Shown here one piece after another: positions 16,989 through 25,067 of a stretch of DNA of 34,493 nucleotides. A program made the position numbers and the translations under genes. This DNA comes from Candidatus Gemmiger faecavium (lineage in GTDB: Bacteria > Bacillota > Clostridia > Oscillospirales > Ruminococcaceae). The stretch is from the NCBI GenBank assembly GCA_019114415.1, contig DXFO01000008.1, forward strand, positions 1 to 34,493, in the 5' to 3' direction. The notes beneath the pieces are model-generated. The model made no database searches. It saw only the letters and a list, made by a program, of their open reading frames with translations, and was not told the DNA's origin. Each line of letters begins with the position of its first letter. Positions within the stretch are counted from its first letter, which is position 1.

Positions 16989-17456
16989 ATGAACCTACTG
17001 TTCTTCCTCACCCCCAAGCAGGACGTACTCTTCGTTTACGAGGACTTTACCCTCCGTCAGGCGCTGGAAAAATGGTCCAACCAGCGGCTCGCCACCATTC
17101 CGGTGCTGCGCCGCAACGGACAGTATATCGGGACCATCAGCGAGGGCGATCTTTTGTGGGGAATCAAGAACATTCACGGTCTGGATCTGGACGCCAGTGA
17201 AGATATCCCCATTTCCAGTTTCCCCCGTCGCCGCAATTACAAGGCGGTCCCCGTGACCACCGACATGCGGACCCTGGTGGAAGCTACCGTGGATCAGAAC
17301 TTCGTTCCCGTCGTGGATGGCCGGAACGTTTTTATCGGTATCGTTCCCCGTACCGCCATCATCAAGTACATGCTGCGGCGGATGGATACCACCTCCGAAA
17401 CGACACAGATCTCCACCCGCGCCATCAAGAAGAAACTTATGCAGACACATTCCTGA
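16989..17456 (+). CDS. CBS-domain pair protein
   Basis: 155 residues. Two CBS modules fill the protein. The first, about residues 3-60, includes TLRQALEKWSNQRLATIPVL, RRNGQYIGTISEGDLL. The second, about 73-130, includes YKAVPVTTDMRTLVEATVDQNFVPVV and FIGIVPRTAII. Such stand-alone pairs usually bind adenine nucleotides (AMP, ATP, SAM or c-di-AMP) as sensors, but the ligand is not visible. The C-terminal tail is basic. AAAGGAG lies 11 bases before the ATG, and the longer in-frame extension upstream has no ribosome site. It is alone on plus, convergent with the rplJL operon and ended by its own terminator. Confidence 0.9.
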   Translation: MNLLFFLTPKQDVLFVYEDFTLRQALEKWSNQRLATIPVLRRNGQYIGTISEGDLLWGIKNIHGLDLDASEDIPISSFPRRRNYKAVPVTTDMRTLVEATVDQNFVPVVDGRNVFIGIVPRTAIIKYMLRRMDTTSETTQISTRAIKKKLMQTHS

Positions 17457-17472
17457 CTTCTGCCGTTAAAAA

Positions 17473-17515
17473 CCCCGCTCCGGCTGCCGTTTGGCCGGGG
17501 CGGGGCTGCTTTTTT
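17473..17515 (+). terminator. Terminator of the CBS-domain gene
   Basis: A 12-bp stem (CCCCGCTCCGGC with GCCGGGGCGGGG, one T-G wobble) with a 9-base loop, then CTGCTTTTTT. Confidence 0.9.
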
Positions 17516-17519
17516 ATAT

Positions 17520-17691
17520 AACGTGATTGGGGCATGAGGGTGATTTTTCCGTTAGGCAAGGTCGGAACCTAATTCCGGGGGTGTCTCCCCTCCCGGCTAT
17601 GCGAAACCTCCGGCAAATCATGCAGCATTGTGCGGGCTTCAAAAAAGGTCGGAAAGTTCCCTGCTCCTATCAGAAAAACTGCATAAAATAC
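17520..17691. other. Unexplained spacer between two converging terminators
   Basis: About 170 bases with no supported gene. It contains the repeat AAGGTCGGAA at about 17558 and again, as AAAGGTCGGAAA, at about 17645. It also holds small GC hairpins (CGGAA/TTCCG and CCGGG/CCCGG around 17565-17600). Both flanks are terminators, so neither transcript should extend here. It may be a recombination scar or part of a dispersed repeat. Confidence 0.4.
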
Positions 17692-17733
17692 AAAAAGCCC
17701 GCTGCGGGGCAAAAAATCCTCGCAGCGGGCTTT
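17692..17733 (-). terminator. Terminator of the rplJ-rplL operon
   Basis: Reading minus, AAAGCCCGCTGCG pairs with CGCAGCGGGCTTT around a 14-base loop and is followed by further T. It lies 23 bases beyond the rplL stop and closes the operon before any rpoB. Confidence 0.93.
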
Positions 17734-17756
17734 GCAGTGCAATATCGAAGTTGAAA

Positions 17757-18134
17757 TTACTTCAGCTCGACCTTGGCGCCGACTTCTTCCAGCTTCTTCT
17801 GGATGTCCTCAGCGTCAGCCTTGGAAGCGTTCTCCTTCAGCTTGGCGTTCGGGGTCTCAACCAGCTTCTTGGCCTCCATCAGGGAAGCGCCGGTCAGCTC
17901 CTTAACGGTCTTGATGACCTGCATCTTGTTGGCGCCGACATCAGCCAGGATGACGTCGAACTCAGTCTTCTCCTCCTCAGCGGGAGCAGCAGCAGCGCCG
18001 GCAGCGGCGGGAGCAGCAGCGGCAACAGCGGAAACGCCGAACTCCTCGCAGATGGTGTCAACGAGCTCTTTCAGCTCAAGAACAGTCATAGTCTTGACAG
18101 ACTCGACAATGGCAGTGATCTTCTCAGAAGCCAT
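17757..18134 (-). CDS. rplL: Ribosomal protein bL12 (L7/L12)
   Basis: 125 residues, normal length. The N-terminal dimerisation helices ([20 protein letters not shown]) are followed by the flexible Ala/Pro hinge ([18 protein letters not shown]), then the globular C-terminal domain that contacts elongation factors ([27 protein letters not shown]). Two or three dimers bind uL10 to form the ribosomal stalk. The ATG at 18134 has GGAGGT eight bases upstream; a longer start five codons earlier would put that ribosome site inside the gene. It follows rplJ by 90 bases and is the last gene before the terminator. Confidence 0.98.
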   Translation of the reverse strand: MASEKITAIVESVKTMTVLELKELVDTICEEFGVSAVAAAAPAAAGAAAAPAEEEKTEFDVILADVGANKMQVIKTVKELTGASLMEAKKLVETPNAKLKENASKADAEDIQKKLEEVGAKVELK

Positions 18135-18224
18135 GATAGTTACCTCCATAAGTTTTTTATTTCGATCATTTTAGATCAAATTTGTGGGGTCGCCGGCCGT
18201 TATGCAGCCGACATTACGCAGCTG

Positions 18225-18740
18225 TTACGCAGCGGGAGTCTCCTCCTGCTTGTCGGCAACAGCCTGCAGGGCAACAGCCAGACCGCCGATGATCCCGGAC
18301 AGGGAACCGGCCAGCATGGACAGCAGACCTTCGCGGTTGGGCATGGTGGACAGGCTGCGAACACCTGCGGCGTCCATGACCTGACCGTCGCAGAAACCGC
18401 CCTTGACGGTGAAACGCTTGCTCTTGTCAGCGTCGGCGAACTTGCACAGGATACGAGCCGCGGCGGCGGGATCCTCCGGAGAGATCGCGATAGCGGTGTC
18501 ACCCTTGAAGCACTCGGACAGAGCCTCGTACTGGGTGCCCTTGACGGCGAGACGGAGCATGGTGTTCTTGACGACGGTGTACTCGACACCGGCCTCACGC
18601 AGTTCCTTACGCAGTTTGGTATCGTCAGCAACGCTGATGCCGTTGTAGGAAACGACAACGCCGGCCATCGCGCTGGACAGCTTCTCGTTGAGCTCCTTGA
18701 CATAAGCCTGCTTGGCAGCCAAAATCTTCTTGCTGGGCAT
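18225..18740 (-). CDS. rplJ: Ribosomal protein uL10
   Basis: 171 residues. The N-terminal RNA-binding domain starts MPSKKILAAKQAYVKELNEK and includes VVSYNGISVADDTKLRKELR and EYTVVKNTMLRLA, all typical of uL10. The C-terminal helix that carries bL12 dimers ends in QEETPAA. It is the stalk base and, with bL12, the autogenous repressor acting on its own leader. GAGGTG precedes the ATG. A promoter and an L10-type leader with a terminator hairpin lie directly upstream. Confidence 0.98.
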   Translation of the reverse strand: MPSKKILAAKQAYVKELNEKLSSAMAGVVVSYNGISVADDTKLRKELREAGVEYTVVKNTMLRLAVKGTQYEALSECFKGDTAIAISPEDPAAAARILCKFADADKSKRFTVKGGFCDGQVMDAAGVRSLSTMPNREGLLSMLAGSLSGIIGGLAVALQAVADKQEETPAA

Positions 18741-18905
18741 TTTTCATTCACCTCATTTCATTTGTGGGATCAAAAAAGCCTCTTGCCCGGACTTGCCGGG
18801 AAAGAGGCTGAAAATCGCATGAAAGCAAACGCCACGTTTCTCGGCAGGCAGAGCGAAACCCTTTATGCTGAAATCAGCACCTGCTGTCTTAAAAACAGCT
18901 TAATT
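18741..18905 (-). promoter_or_regulatory. L10-type leader of rplJL (autoregulatory)
   Basis: The roughly 160-base transcript between the promoter and rplJ contains several hairpins and an intrinsic terminator (18772-18809), the layout of the Firmicutes L10 leader where the uL10-bL12 complex binds nascent RNA and favours termination. The segment around 18825-18890 (GTTTCGCTCTGCC and flanks) would be the binding region by analogy. Placement is clear; the binding fold itself was not modelled. Confidence 0.75.
18772..18809 (-). terminator. Attenuator terminator in the L10 leader
   Basis: Reading minus, AGCCTCTT-T-CCCGG pairs with CCGGG-C-AAGAGGCT and is followed by TTTTTTG. It lies 32 bases before the rplJ start, so it must be bypassed for expression. 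Confidence 0.88.
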
Positions 18906-18934
18906 ATAATACCGCACAAACGCGGGTTTGTCAA
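18906..18934 (-). promoter_or_regulatory. Strong promoter of rplJ-rplL
   Basis: On minus, a perfect TTGACA, a 17-base spacer and TATTAT (an alternative TATAAT is three bases further). It starts 11 bases beyond the rplA stop, so rplJL has its own transcript as well as read-through. Confidence 0.9.
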
Positions 18935-18945
18935 GCATTTTTTAA

Positions 18946-19638
18946 TCAGACACCGTACTTCAGGGTGTTGACGCGAACGCCGGGGCCCATGGTGGTAGCC
19001 ACGGTAGCGCTCTTGAAGTACTGGCCCTTGGCAGCCGCGGGCTTAGCCTTGGCAATAGCCTCCAGAACGGTATCCAGGTTGGTCATCAGCTTGTCGGCGC
19101 CGAAAGAAGCCTTGCCGATGGGCACATGGATGATGTTCTGCTTGTCGAGACGGTACTCGATCTTACCGGCCTTAGCCTCGGTGACGGCACGGCCGACATC
19201 GGGGGTAACGGTACCTGCCTTGGGGTTGGGCATCAGGCCACGGGGTCCGAGGATCTTACCCAGACGGCCAACACGACCCATCATGTCCGGGGTGGTGACC
19301 AGGACGTCGAAGTCCAGGTAGCCGCCCTGGATCTTGGCGATCAGATCATCATCGCCAACTTCCTGAGCGCCGGCAGCCTCAGCAGCCTTGGCAGCGTCGC
19401 CTTTGCAGATGGCAACAACGCGGACGTTCTTGCCGGTGCCGTTGGGCAGGACAACAGCGCCGCGGACCTGCTGGTCAGCATGGCGGCTGTCAACGCCCAG
19501 GCGGACGTGCAGCTCAACGGTCTCGTCGAACTTGGCTTTCGCGGTCTGGCAGCAGAGGGACAGCGCCTCCTGCGGGTCGTAAACTTTGGTACGGTCGATC
19601 AGCTTGGCGCTTTCGGCATATTTCTTACCGTGATTCAT
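18946..19638 (-). CDS. rplA: Ribosomal protein uL1
   Basis: 230 residues. It begins [20 protein letters not shown] and contains the family signatures [48 protein letters not shown] and [10 protein letters not shown]. It forms the L1 stalk that moves E-site tRNA and in many bacteria also represses translation of rplK-rplA mRNA. AGGAGGAA lies eight bases before the ATG. It follows rplK by 70 bases. Confidence 0.98.
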   Translation of the reverse strand: MNHGKKYAESAKLIDRTKVYDPQEALSLCCQTAKAKFDETVELHVRLGVDSRHADQQVRGAVVLPNGTGKNVRVVAICKGDAAKAAEAAGAQEVGDDDLIAKIQGGYLDFDVLVTTPDMMGRVGRLGKILGPRGLMPNPKAGTVTPDVGRAVTEAKAGKIEYRLDKQNIIHVPIGKASFGADKLMTNLDTVLEAIAKAKPAAAKGQYFKSATVATTMGPGVRVNTLKYGV

Positions 19639-19708
19639 TACTCATTCCTCCTGTGTGGTGGTTATCGGATCAATTCCTCCCACGTATTTGCGCGCAGTCA
19701 TGCAGGGC

Positions 19709-20134
19709 TTATTCCTCGACGGTAACGCCCATGCTGCGGCAGGTGCCCTTGATCATGCTGACGGCGCTTTCCAGGCTGGAAGCGTTCAGGTCGGGCATCT
19801 TCTGCTTGGCGATCTCCTCGGCCTGAGCCAGGGTGATGGAGCCGACCTTGTTCTTGTTCGGCGCGCCGGAAGCAGTCTCGATGCCGGCGGCCTTCTTGAT
19901 CAGGACCGGGGCCGGCGGAGTCTTGGTGATGAAGCTGAAGGAGCGGTCAGCGTAAACGGTGATGACGACGGGGATGATGTAGCCCATCTGATTCTTGGTA
20001 CGCTCGTTGAACTCCTTGGTGAACGCCATGATGTTGACGCCCTTCTGGCCCAGAGCGGGGCCGACGGGCGGTGCCGGAGTCGCCTTGCCGGCAGGGATCT
20101 GCAGCTTAATGTAGCCAGTGATTTTCTGTGCCAT
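19709..20134 (-). CDS. rplK: Ribosomal protein uL11
   Basis: 141 residues, normal length. [20 protein letters not shown] followed by [25 protein letters not shown] is diagnostic, and the C-terminal RNA-binding domain ends [21 protein letters not shown]. It sits at the GTPase centre and is needed for factor binding and the stringent response. GGAGGTG lies ten bases before the ATG at 20134; the 19 extra upstream codons lie within the structured leader and are not used. Confidence 0.98.
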   Translation of the reverse strand: MAQKITGYIKLQIPAGKATPAPPVGPALGQKGVNIMAFTKEFNERTKNQMGYIIPVVITVYADRSFSFITKTPPAPVLIKKAAGIETASGAPNKNKVGSITLAQAEEIAKQKMPDLNASSLESAVSMIKGTCRSMGVTVEE

Positions 20135-20299
20135 ACTATTTGCACCTCCAAAATTTGTGGTGAGTTGCGGTCCGCGGCGCGGACCTCCCACGAGTACGCG
20201 CAGGCGCGCACTCTATAAAAACCGCGTGCGGTCTTTACCGGAAAACGTATCTGCCGCCACCCTGGCGGCGGGGATCAGCCTTGCACGAAAATGTGCAGG
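20135..20299 (-). promoter_or_regulatory. Structured rplK-rplA leader, possible uL1 binding site
   Basis: Between nusG and rplK lie four hairpins: GCCGCCA/TGGCGGC (20253-20269), ACCGC/GCGGT (20221-20232, followed on minus by TTTTTATA), AGTGCGCGC/GCGCGTACT (20193-20212), and a GGTCCGCG/CGCGGACC stem. The last is framed by CGTGGGAG and CTCACCAC at 20157-20192, just before the ribosome site. The framed stem resembles known uL1 targets in rplK leaders; binding is inference. Confidence 0.5.
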
Positions 20300-20839
20300 T
20301 CACAGCAGCTTGACCTGGGAAAGCTCCAGTTCTGCCGGAGTTTCACGGCCAAACATCGAGATCTTGACGCGGACCTTGCGGGCGCTGGTGTCGATTGCTT
20401 CGACCACGCCGACAGATCCCGCCATGGGGCCGCCGGTCAGTTCCACCGTGTCGCCAACCTCGTAGTCGACGCGCGGACCGGAAACGATCTCGACACCCAG
20501 CTTTGCGACCTCTTCATCGGTCAGGGGCTCCGGCTTGGAAGCCGGGCCGACAAAACCGGTGCAGCCGCGCGTGTTGCGCACGATGTACCAGGTATTGTCA
20601 TTCATGACCATTTTGACAAAGACATAACCCGGATAGATCTTGCGCTGGACTTCTTTTTCGCCGATTTTATTCTCGTTCTTGTCCAGCTTGTCCTCGATCA
20701 CGGTCTCAGTCGGGACCTTGACGTCGCAGATCAGATCCTGCAGACGGCGGTTTTCCACCATCGTCATCAGGTCCTGGGCCACCTTGTTTTCGTAGCCGGA
20801 ATAGGTATGCACAACATACCAGTAAGCCTGTTCAGCCAT
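20300..20839 (-). CDS. nusG: Transcription elongation/antitermination factor NusG
   Basis: 179 residues. The NGN domain spans about 1-115 (YWYVVHTYSGYENKVAQDL, KIYPGYVFVKMVMND, WYIVRNTRGCTGFVG), and the KOW domain follows (VGDTVELTGGPMAGSVGVVEAID). NusG binds RNA polymerase and links it to ribosome or Rho. The ribosome site TTGGAGG precedes the ATG. It follows secE by 19 bases, the usual secE-nusG pairing. Confidence 0.98.
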   Translation of the reverse strand: MAEQAYWYVVHTYSGYENKVAQDLMTMVENRRLQDLICDVKVPTETVIEDKLDKNENKIGEKEVQRKIYPGYVFVKMVMNDNTWYIVRNTRGCTGFVGPASKPEPLTDEEVAKLGVEIVSGPRVDYEVGDTVELTGGPMAGSVGVVEAIDTSARKVRVKISMFGRETPAELELSQVKLL

Positions 20840-20858
20840 GAATCATGCCTCCAAGTCG

Positions 20859-21164
20859 TCAGGCGCCGATCATCAGCTGGATGACGCCGCCGAAAATCAG
20901 GTCCAGCAGAACCAGCACCACCGCGGCGATCAGCACGACGACCAAAACGGTGATGGTGTTGGTGCGAACCTGCTTTTTGCTGGGCCAAACGACCTTTTTC
21001 AGCTCGCTCTTGGTGTCCTTGAAGTACTTACCGATGCGGCTGAAAAAGTTCTTGACCTTGGTGAAGATAGAAGTCTTCTTTTTCCCGTCGGTCTTTTTGT
21101 CAGCCTTCTTGTCGGCCTGTTCGGCCTTGGCGGCTGCCCCTGTTGCAGCTTTCTTATCAGCCAT
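20859..21164 (-). CDS. secE: Preprotein translocase subunit SecE
   Basis: 101 residues. A long lysine/alanine-rich N-terminal stretch (residues 1-40) is followed by the conserved amphipathic part FKDTKSELKKVVWPSKKQV and one transmembrane helix (about 70-94). It stabilises SecY in the Sec channel. The ATG at 21164 is preceded by GGAG at seven bases; a TTG two codons earlier is not needed. Gram-positive SecE proteins are often about 60 residues, so the N-terminal extension is longer than usual. It lies between rpmG and nusG. Confidence 0.95.
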   Translation of the reverse strand: MADKKAATGAAAKAEQADKKADKKTDGKKKTSIFTKVKNFFSRIGKYFKDTKSELKKVVWPSKKQVRTNTITVLVVVLIAAVVLVLLDLIFGGVIQLMIGA

Positions 21165-21183
21165 TTTCAAGCTCCGCCTTTCC

Positions 21184-21333
21184 TTACTTCGTCTCGCGAT
21201 GGACGGTATGCTTCTTGCAGAAACGGCAATACTTCTTCATCTCGATACGGTCAGGGTTGTTCTTCTTGTTCTTGGTCTTGTTATAGTTGCGCTGTTTGCA
21301 TTCCGTGCAGGCAAGAGTGATTTTGACAGTCAT
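21184..21333 (-). CDS. rpmG: Ribosomal protein bL33, zinc-ribbon form
   Basis: 49 residues, complete. It reads [18 protein letters not shown], then a lysine-rich turn, then [15 protein letters not shown]. Cysteines at 9, 12, 36 and 39 form the zinc ribbon of the Zn-binding (C+) type of bL33. GGAGGTG lies eight bases before the ATG. It is the first gene of the operon with secE and nusG, a normal Clostridia order. No tRNA-Trp gene is present between rpmG and secE. Confidence 0.96.
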   Translation of the reverse strand: MTVKITLACTECKQRNYNKTKNKKNNPDRIEMKKYCRFCKKHTVHRETK

Positions 21334-21369
21334 GTTTCGGCACCTCCAATTAACGGTTTATAAAGCCTC

Positions 21370-21427
21370 CCTCGTGCTTGCGGTCGCACCCAAAAAAGGG
21401 CACAAAAAAATAGCCCCGCAAAAGAGG
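21370..21427 (-). promoter_or_regulatory. Leader hairpin of the rpmG-secE-nusG operon
   Basis: The 100-base leader contains a stem CCTC..TTGCGG with CCGCAA..GAGG enclosing a U-rich loop and a small GTGCCC/GGGTGC hairpin. It may regulate read-through; no known class is recognised. Confidence 0.35.
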
Positions 21428-21434
21428 TAGTATC

Positions 21435-21463
21435 ATAATACCATAGTTATCCCCTGTCGTCAA
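21435..21463 (-). promoter_or_regulatory. Promoter of the rpmG-secE-nusG-rplK-rplA operon
   Basis: On minus, TTGACG, a 17-base spacer and TATTAT preceded by TGG (extended). It lies about 100 bases before the rpmG start. Confidence 0.85.
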
Positions 21464-21522
21464 GAGGGTTCGCCAACGATATTTATGATATTCTTTGCAT
21501 TCGAGCGCTTTATATGGTACAC

Positions 21523-21569
21523 AAAAAGCCCGCCGTCTGTCAAGTCCTAGACCTGACGGGACGGCGGGC
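21523..21569 (-). terminator. Terminator after addA
   Basis: Reading minus, GCCCGCCGTC pairs with GACGGCGGGC around a 22-base loop that can itself fold, followed by TTTTTG. It closes the long ispE-spoIIR-addBA series. Confidence 0.92.
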
Positions 21570-21587
21570 GGGTTTCGTAGCGGAAAA

Positions 21588-24500
21588 TCAGGGCTGCGGC
21601 TGGAGCGGGACATCAATTTCCTGCGCCAGGGTAAAGCTGTAGATAGTCAGTTTGGTCACCGGCACCTTCAGGCGCAGAGCAAAGGCGCGGCGGTAAAGCC
21701 GCAGCTGCTCCCCGTAGGAATCCAGGTAATACTGGGGATCGGACTGGCGGTCGGTCTTATAGTCCAGGATCTCAGCATGATCGTCAAACACCAGCACCAG
21801 GTCGGCGATACCCTGTACCAGCACCTGCGCCGTGTCCGGAGCTCCGGGGGTGATCTCTCCTGCCGGCAATGCCGTGATGAACGGCTCCTCCCGCAGGATC
21901 TGTTTTGCGGTGCGCACCCGGCGCCAGGCCGGACTTTCAAAGAAAGTACGCACCGTATCCAGGTCAAGCACCTTGGCCAAAGCCGGGTCCAGCAGCTGCA
22001 GGTCGGTCTGGCGGCGGACTTCGGCGTCCAGGTCGGACAGGTCCCGGTCAAAAGGCACGCTCTGCATGAACGCATGGATGGCGGTGCCGCGCTCAGCACC
22101 CGTCATGCCGCTTTTCTGCATAAAGGCCGGGCGCTGCAAGACCGTCTCCCCTGCCGCATGGGTCACCGCGCTGACGCTGACCTTGACCGGCACCTGCCGC
22201 AGGGCCTCGTCGGGGCTGCGCCAGGCAAACCCCTGGATCAAATCATTCCGGAGCTGTTCATCCGGCCCCGGCATTTCCTCGGGGGCAGGTTCCGGGACAG
22301 GCTCGGGGGGCTGTTCCAGGCGGATGGGCAAGGGAACGGCGGATGCGTCCTGAGCGGGCAGCAGATCGGTGCGTGCCCAGAGGACATCGCTGTCCGGATG
22401 GCGCAGCGCTGCCGTCAAAAGCCACCCCGACCAGGCCTGGAAGTCACAGAGGGCTTCCGGCGTGAGCATCCCCGCCGCCGCATACAGCGCCGGGGTCTTG
22501 AGTTCGCTGTCGGTGGATTTGAGCGGCACCGTAATGAACAGTGCATCCTGGGCACGGGTGAGCGCCACATACAAAACGCGCATTTCCTCGCTGAGGGATT
22601 CCTCCTTGACCTGCTGCACCAGGGCGGCGTGGGCCAACGTCTTGTACCGCTTTGCCTGATTGCCAGCCCGCAGGGTCAGACCGACACCCAGTTCCCGGTG
22701 GAACAGCACCGGGCGCATGATGTCGGAATTATTGAATTTGTGGGAGGTGTTCGCCACAAAAACGATGGGGAATTCCAGTCCCTTGGAGCGGTGCACCGTC
22801 ATGATGGAAACGCAGCCGGGGCGGGACTGCCCTGCCCCGGACTGGGTCAGGCCGCCGTTCTGACGTGCGGCACGCATGGCCCGGACAAGGGCGGCAAGCC
22901 CTGCCCTGCCCGCGCCCGAGGCCCAGCCCGCGAAAGCGCGCAGGTCATCCCGGCAGCGTGCGCCGTCGGGCATGGCTCCCGCGGCGGCAAGGTAACCGGT
23001 GCGGGCAAACAGCTCCTCGATGAGGGCATCCACAGGCAGAGTCCGCGCCAGGCGGCGGAACACCGCCAGCTGTTCGGCAAAGGCGCGGAACTTTTCCTCC
23101 TTGCTTGTCAGCACGGCGCCGTACAGGCTGCCGCCGGGCAGTTCCTGACGCAGGTGGACCAGGTCGTCGGGAGTAAAGGGAAAGATAGGGCTGAGCAGCA
23201 CCGCCGAAAGGGCCACATCCTGGGCCGGGTTGTCGATGACTTCCAAAAGGGCCGCAAAGGGACGCACATGGGGAGCGCCCAGCAGATCGGCGGCGGTATC
23301 CGCAAAGACGGGGATGCCCTGCGCCCGCAAGGCGGCCTCATAGACCGGGAAGTCTCCTCGGCCGCGGAGCAGGATACAAAAATCGCCGTAGTCACAGGGG
23401 CGGGTGGCGTCACCGTCACGCACCGGGAAGGCATCCTCTTTTAATTGACGGATGCGCCCGGCCACAGCGCGGGCATCGGCGGCAGCGTCGGCGCCGTCCA
23501 CCACGGTAAGTTCGCAGTACCCCTTATATTCGGTATCGCGGCCCACCACAAGGCGCTGGCCGTCGCCGTAATCCACACCGCCAAGCCCGGCCGAGAAAAT
23601 GTGTTCAAAGAAATAGTTGACGCCGGCGATCACGCCCGGCGCGCTGCGGAAGTTGGCATCCAGGGCGATGGTCGCCGGACCGGAAGTCACCGGCCAGGCA
23701 GGCCAGGCCCTCTGCTTTTCAATAAACACCGAGGGCTCCGCCTGACGGAATCGGTAGATGCTCTGCTTGATGTCCCCCACAAAGAACAGGTTGGAGGCGT
23801 CAGGTTTTGCCAGGGCATAGTAGATGGCGTCCTGCAGGGCGTTGGTGTCCTGGTACTCATCCACCAGCACATAGGAATACTGGGCCGAGACGGTAGCACA
23901 CAGAGGCGTGCGGCTGCCGTCAGGGGTTTTGAGCAGATCGAGGGTCAGATGCTCATAGTCGGCGTAGTCGAGAAGTTTCTCCGCCACTTTGGCGTCAAAA
24001 TAGGCCGTGGAGAACCGGGAGACCGCCCGCCCCAGAGCAGCCACCAGCGGTGCGGCGGCTGCACGGTCGGAGGCAAACTCCGCCCCGGTACAGAGCAGCA
24101 GGTCGGTGCGCAGCTGATCGATGCGCTTTTTGGCACGGGTGCGCAGTTCCGCCGCTGCGCTGGCGTAGGGATTGGCGTCCCGGCCGCCCTTGACCCGTCC
24201 TGCGGCGGGCCACTTGCCCATGTCCGACGCCGCGCCCACGGCGGCCTCCCAGTCACCGCTGCGGAGTTTGTCCTCCAGCAGGGCAAGGCGGGTGTCGTCG
24301 TCCTCCAGCACCACGGTAAAGGCCTGGGCGGCGGCATCGTCCAGCGCAGCCCGGCTGCGGGCGGCGGAGATCAGGCAGCGGGCGCTTGCCACCCGGGCCA
24401 GGGCCGCCGAGAGCAGCGTCTTGCCCCATGCCGTTTCCTGAGGCGGGGCGTCGGTCTGCCACATGGCGACGAAGTTTTCCTGCGCCTGCTGGGGGTAGGG

Positions 24501-25067
24501 CAATGTGCGGATAAAATCGTGGAGGGCAAGCACCGTCCGGCCCGCCGTGTCGTCGGTGCGGCCCCGGTCATACATATCGGCAAAGGCGCGGAAGTCGGGG
24601 TCCTTGTAGGCTTCCTCCAGCGTGTCGGCCAGGACCTCCTGCCGGATGCGGAAAAGGTCGGCGTCGTCGGCGGTGATGAAGTCGGGCGGGATGTCCAGCG
24701 AGGAAAAATGCTGCTGTACAAACCGCAGGCAGAAAGCATCCACCGTGCCGATGGACGCCCGCTGCAGCCGCATCTGCTGGCGGCGCAGGCGCAGGTCCTC
24801 GGGATGGGCGCGGACTTCCTTGCCCAGGCGCTCGGTGATGTCGGCGCGCAGCTTGGCCGCCGCCGCATTGGTGAAGGTCATGATAAGGAGGCTGTCGGCT
24901 TCCACGGGGGTGTCGGGGTCGGTGATCAGGCCGACCACCCGCTCCACCAGTACGCGGGTCTTGCCGGAACCCGCCGCCGCGCTGACAAGCAGACTGCCGC
25001 CCCGGGCCGAGATGGCCGCCTGCTGGGCAGGGGTAAACTGAATCTTTTTCGGTGCGGCATCAGCCAT
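21588..25067 (-). CDS. addA: ATP-dependent helicase/nuclease subunit A (AddA)
   Basis: 1159 residues. With AddB it processes double-strand breaks for RecA loading, the Firmicutes equivalent of RecBCD. UvrD-type motor: motif I AAAGSGKTRVLVERV at 30-44, motif Ia IMTFTNAAAAKLRADI, motif II VDEYQDTN, motif III GDIKQSIYRFR, motif V STMTVHRSKGLEFPIV-like SIMTVHRSKGLEF, motif VI YVALTRAQDAL. The C-terminal RecB-like nuclease carries AEILDYKTDRQ, with catalytic D and K intact. The ATG at 25067 has GGAGG nine bases upstream and overlaps the end of addB by eight bases, so the pair is translationally coupled. The longer in-frame extension lies inside addB and is rejected. Confidence 0.97.
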   Translation of the reverse strand: MADAAPKKIQFTPAQQAAISARGGSLLVSAAAGSGKTRVLVERVVGLITDPDTPVEADSLLIMTFTNAAAAKLRADITERLGKEVRAHPEDLRLRRQQMRLQRASIGTVDAFCLRFVQQHFSSLDIPPDFITADDADLFRIRQEVLADTLEEAYKDPDFRAFADMYDRGRTDDTAGRTVLALHDFIRTLPYPQQAQENFVAMWQTDAPPQETAWGKTLLSAALARVASARCLISAARSRAALDDAAAQAFTVVLEDDDTRLALLEDKLRSGDWEAAVGAASDMGKWPAAGRVKGGRDANPYASAAAELRTRAKKRIDQLRTDLLLCTGAEFASDRAAAAPLVAALGRAVSRFSTAYFDAKVAEKLLDYADYEHLTLDLLKTPDGSRTPLCATVSAQYSYVLVDEYQDTNALQDAIYYALAKPDASNLFFVGDIKQSIYRFRQAEPSVFIEKQRAWPAWPVTSGPATIALDANFRSAPGVIAGVNYFFEHIFSAGLGGVDYGDGQRLVVGRDTEYKGYCELTVVDGADAAADARAVAGRIRQLKEDAFPVRDGDATRPCDYGDFCILLRGRGDFPVYEAALRAQGIPVFADTAADLLGAPHVRPFAALLEVIDNPAQDVALSAVLLSPIFPFTPDDLVHLRQELPGGSLYGAVLTSKEEKFRAFAEQLAVFRRLARTLPVDALIEELFARTGYLAAAGAMPDGARCRDDLRAFAGWASGAGRAGLAALVRAMRAARQNGGLTQSGAGQSRPGCVSIMTVHRSKGLEFPIVFVANTSHKFNNSDIMRPVLFHRELGVGLTLRAGNQAKRYKTLAHAALVQQVKEESLSEEMRVLYVALTRAQDALFITVPLKSTDSELKTPALYAAAGMLTPEALCDFQAWSGWLLTAALRHPDSDVLWARTDLLPAQDASAVPLPIRLEQPPEPVPEPAPEEMPGPDEQLRNDLIQGFAWRSPDEALRQVPVKVSVSAVTHAAGETVLQRPAFMQKSGMTGAERGTAIHAFMQSVPFDRDLSDLDAEVRRQTDLQLLDPALAKVLDLDTVRTFFESPAWRRVRTAKQILREEPFITALPAGEITPGAPDTAQVLVQGIADLVLVFDDHAEILDYKTDRQSDPQYYLDSYGEQLRLYRRAFALRLKVPVTKLTIYSFTLAQEIDVPLQPQP

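Noticed and set aside
18741..18945. A coding gene in the gap between rplA and rplJ
   Set aside because: The bases are explained by the promoter, L10-type leader and attenuator.
21165..21183. tRNA-Trp expected between rpmG and secE in some Firmicutes
   Set aside because: The gap is only 19 bases and cannot hold a tRNA.
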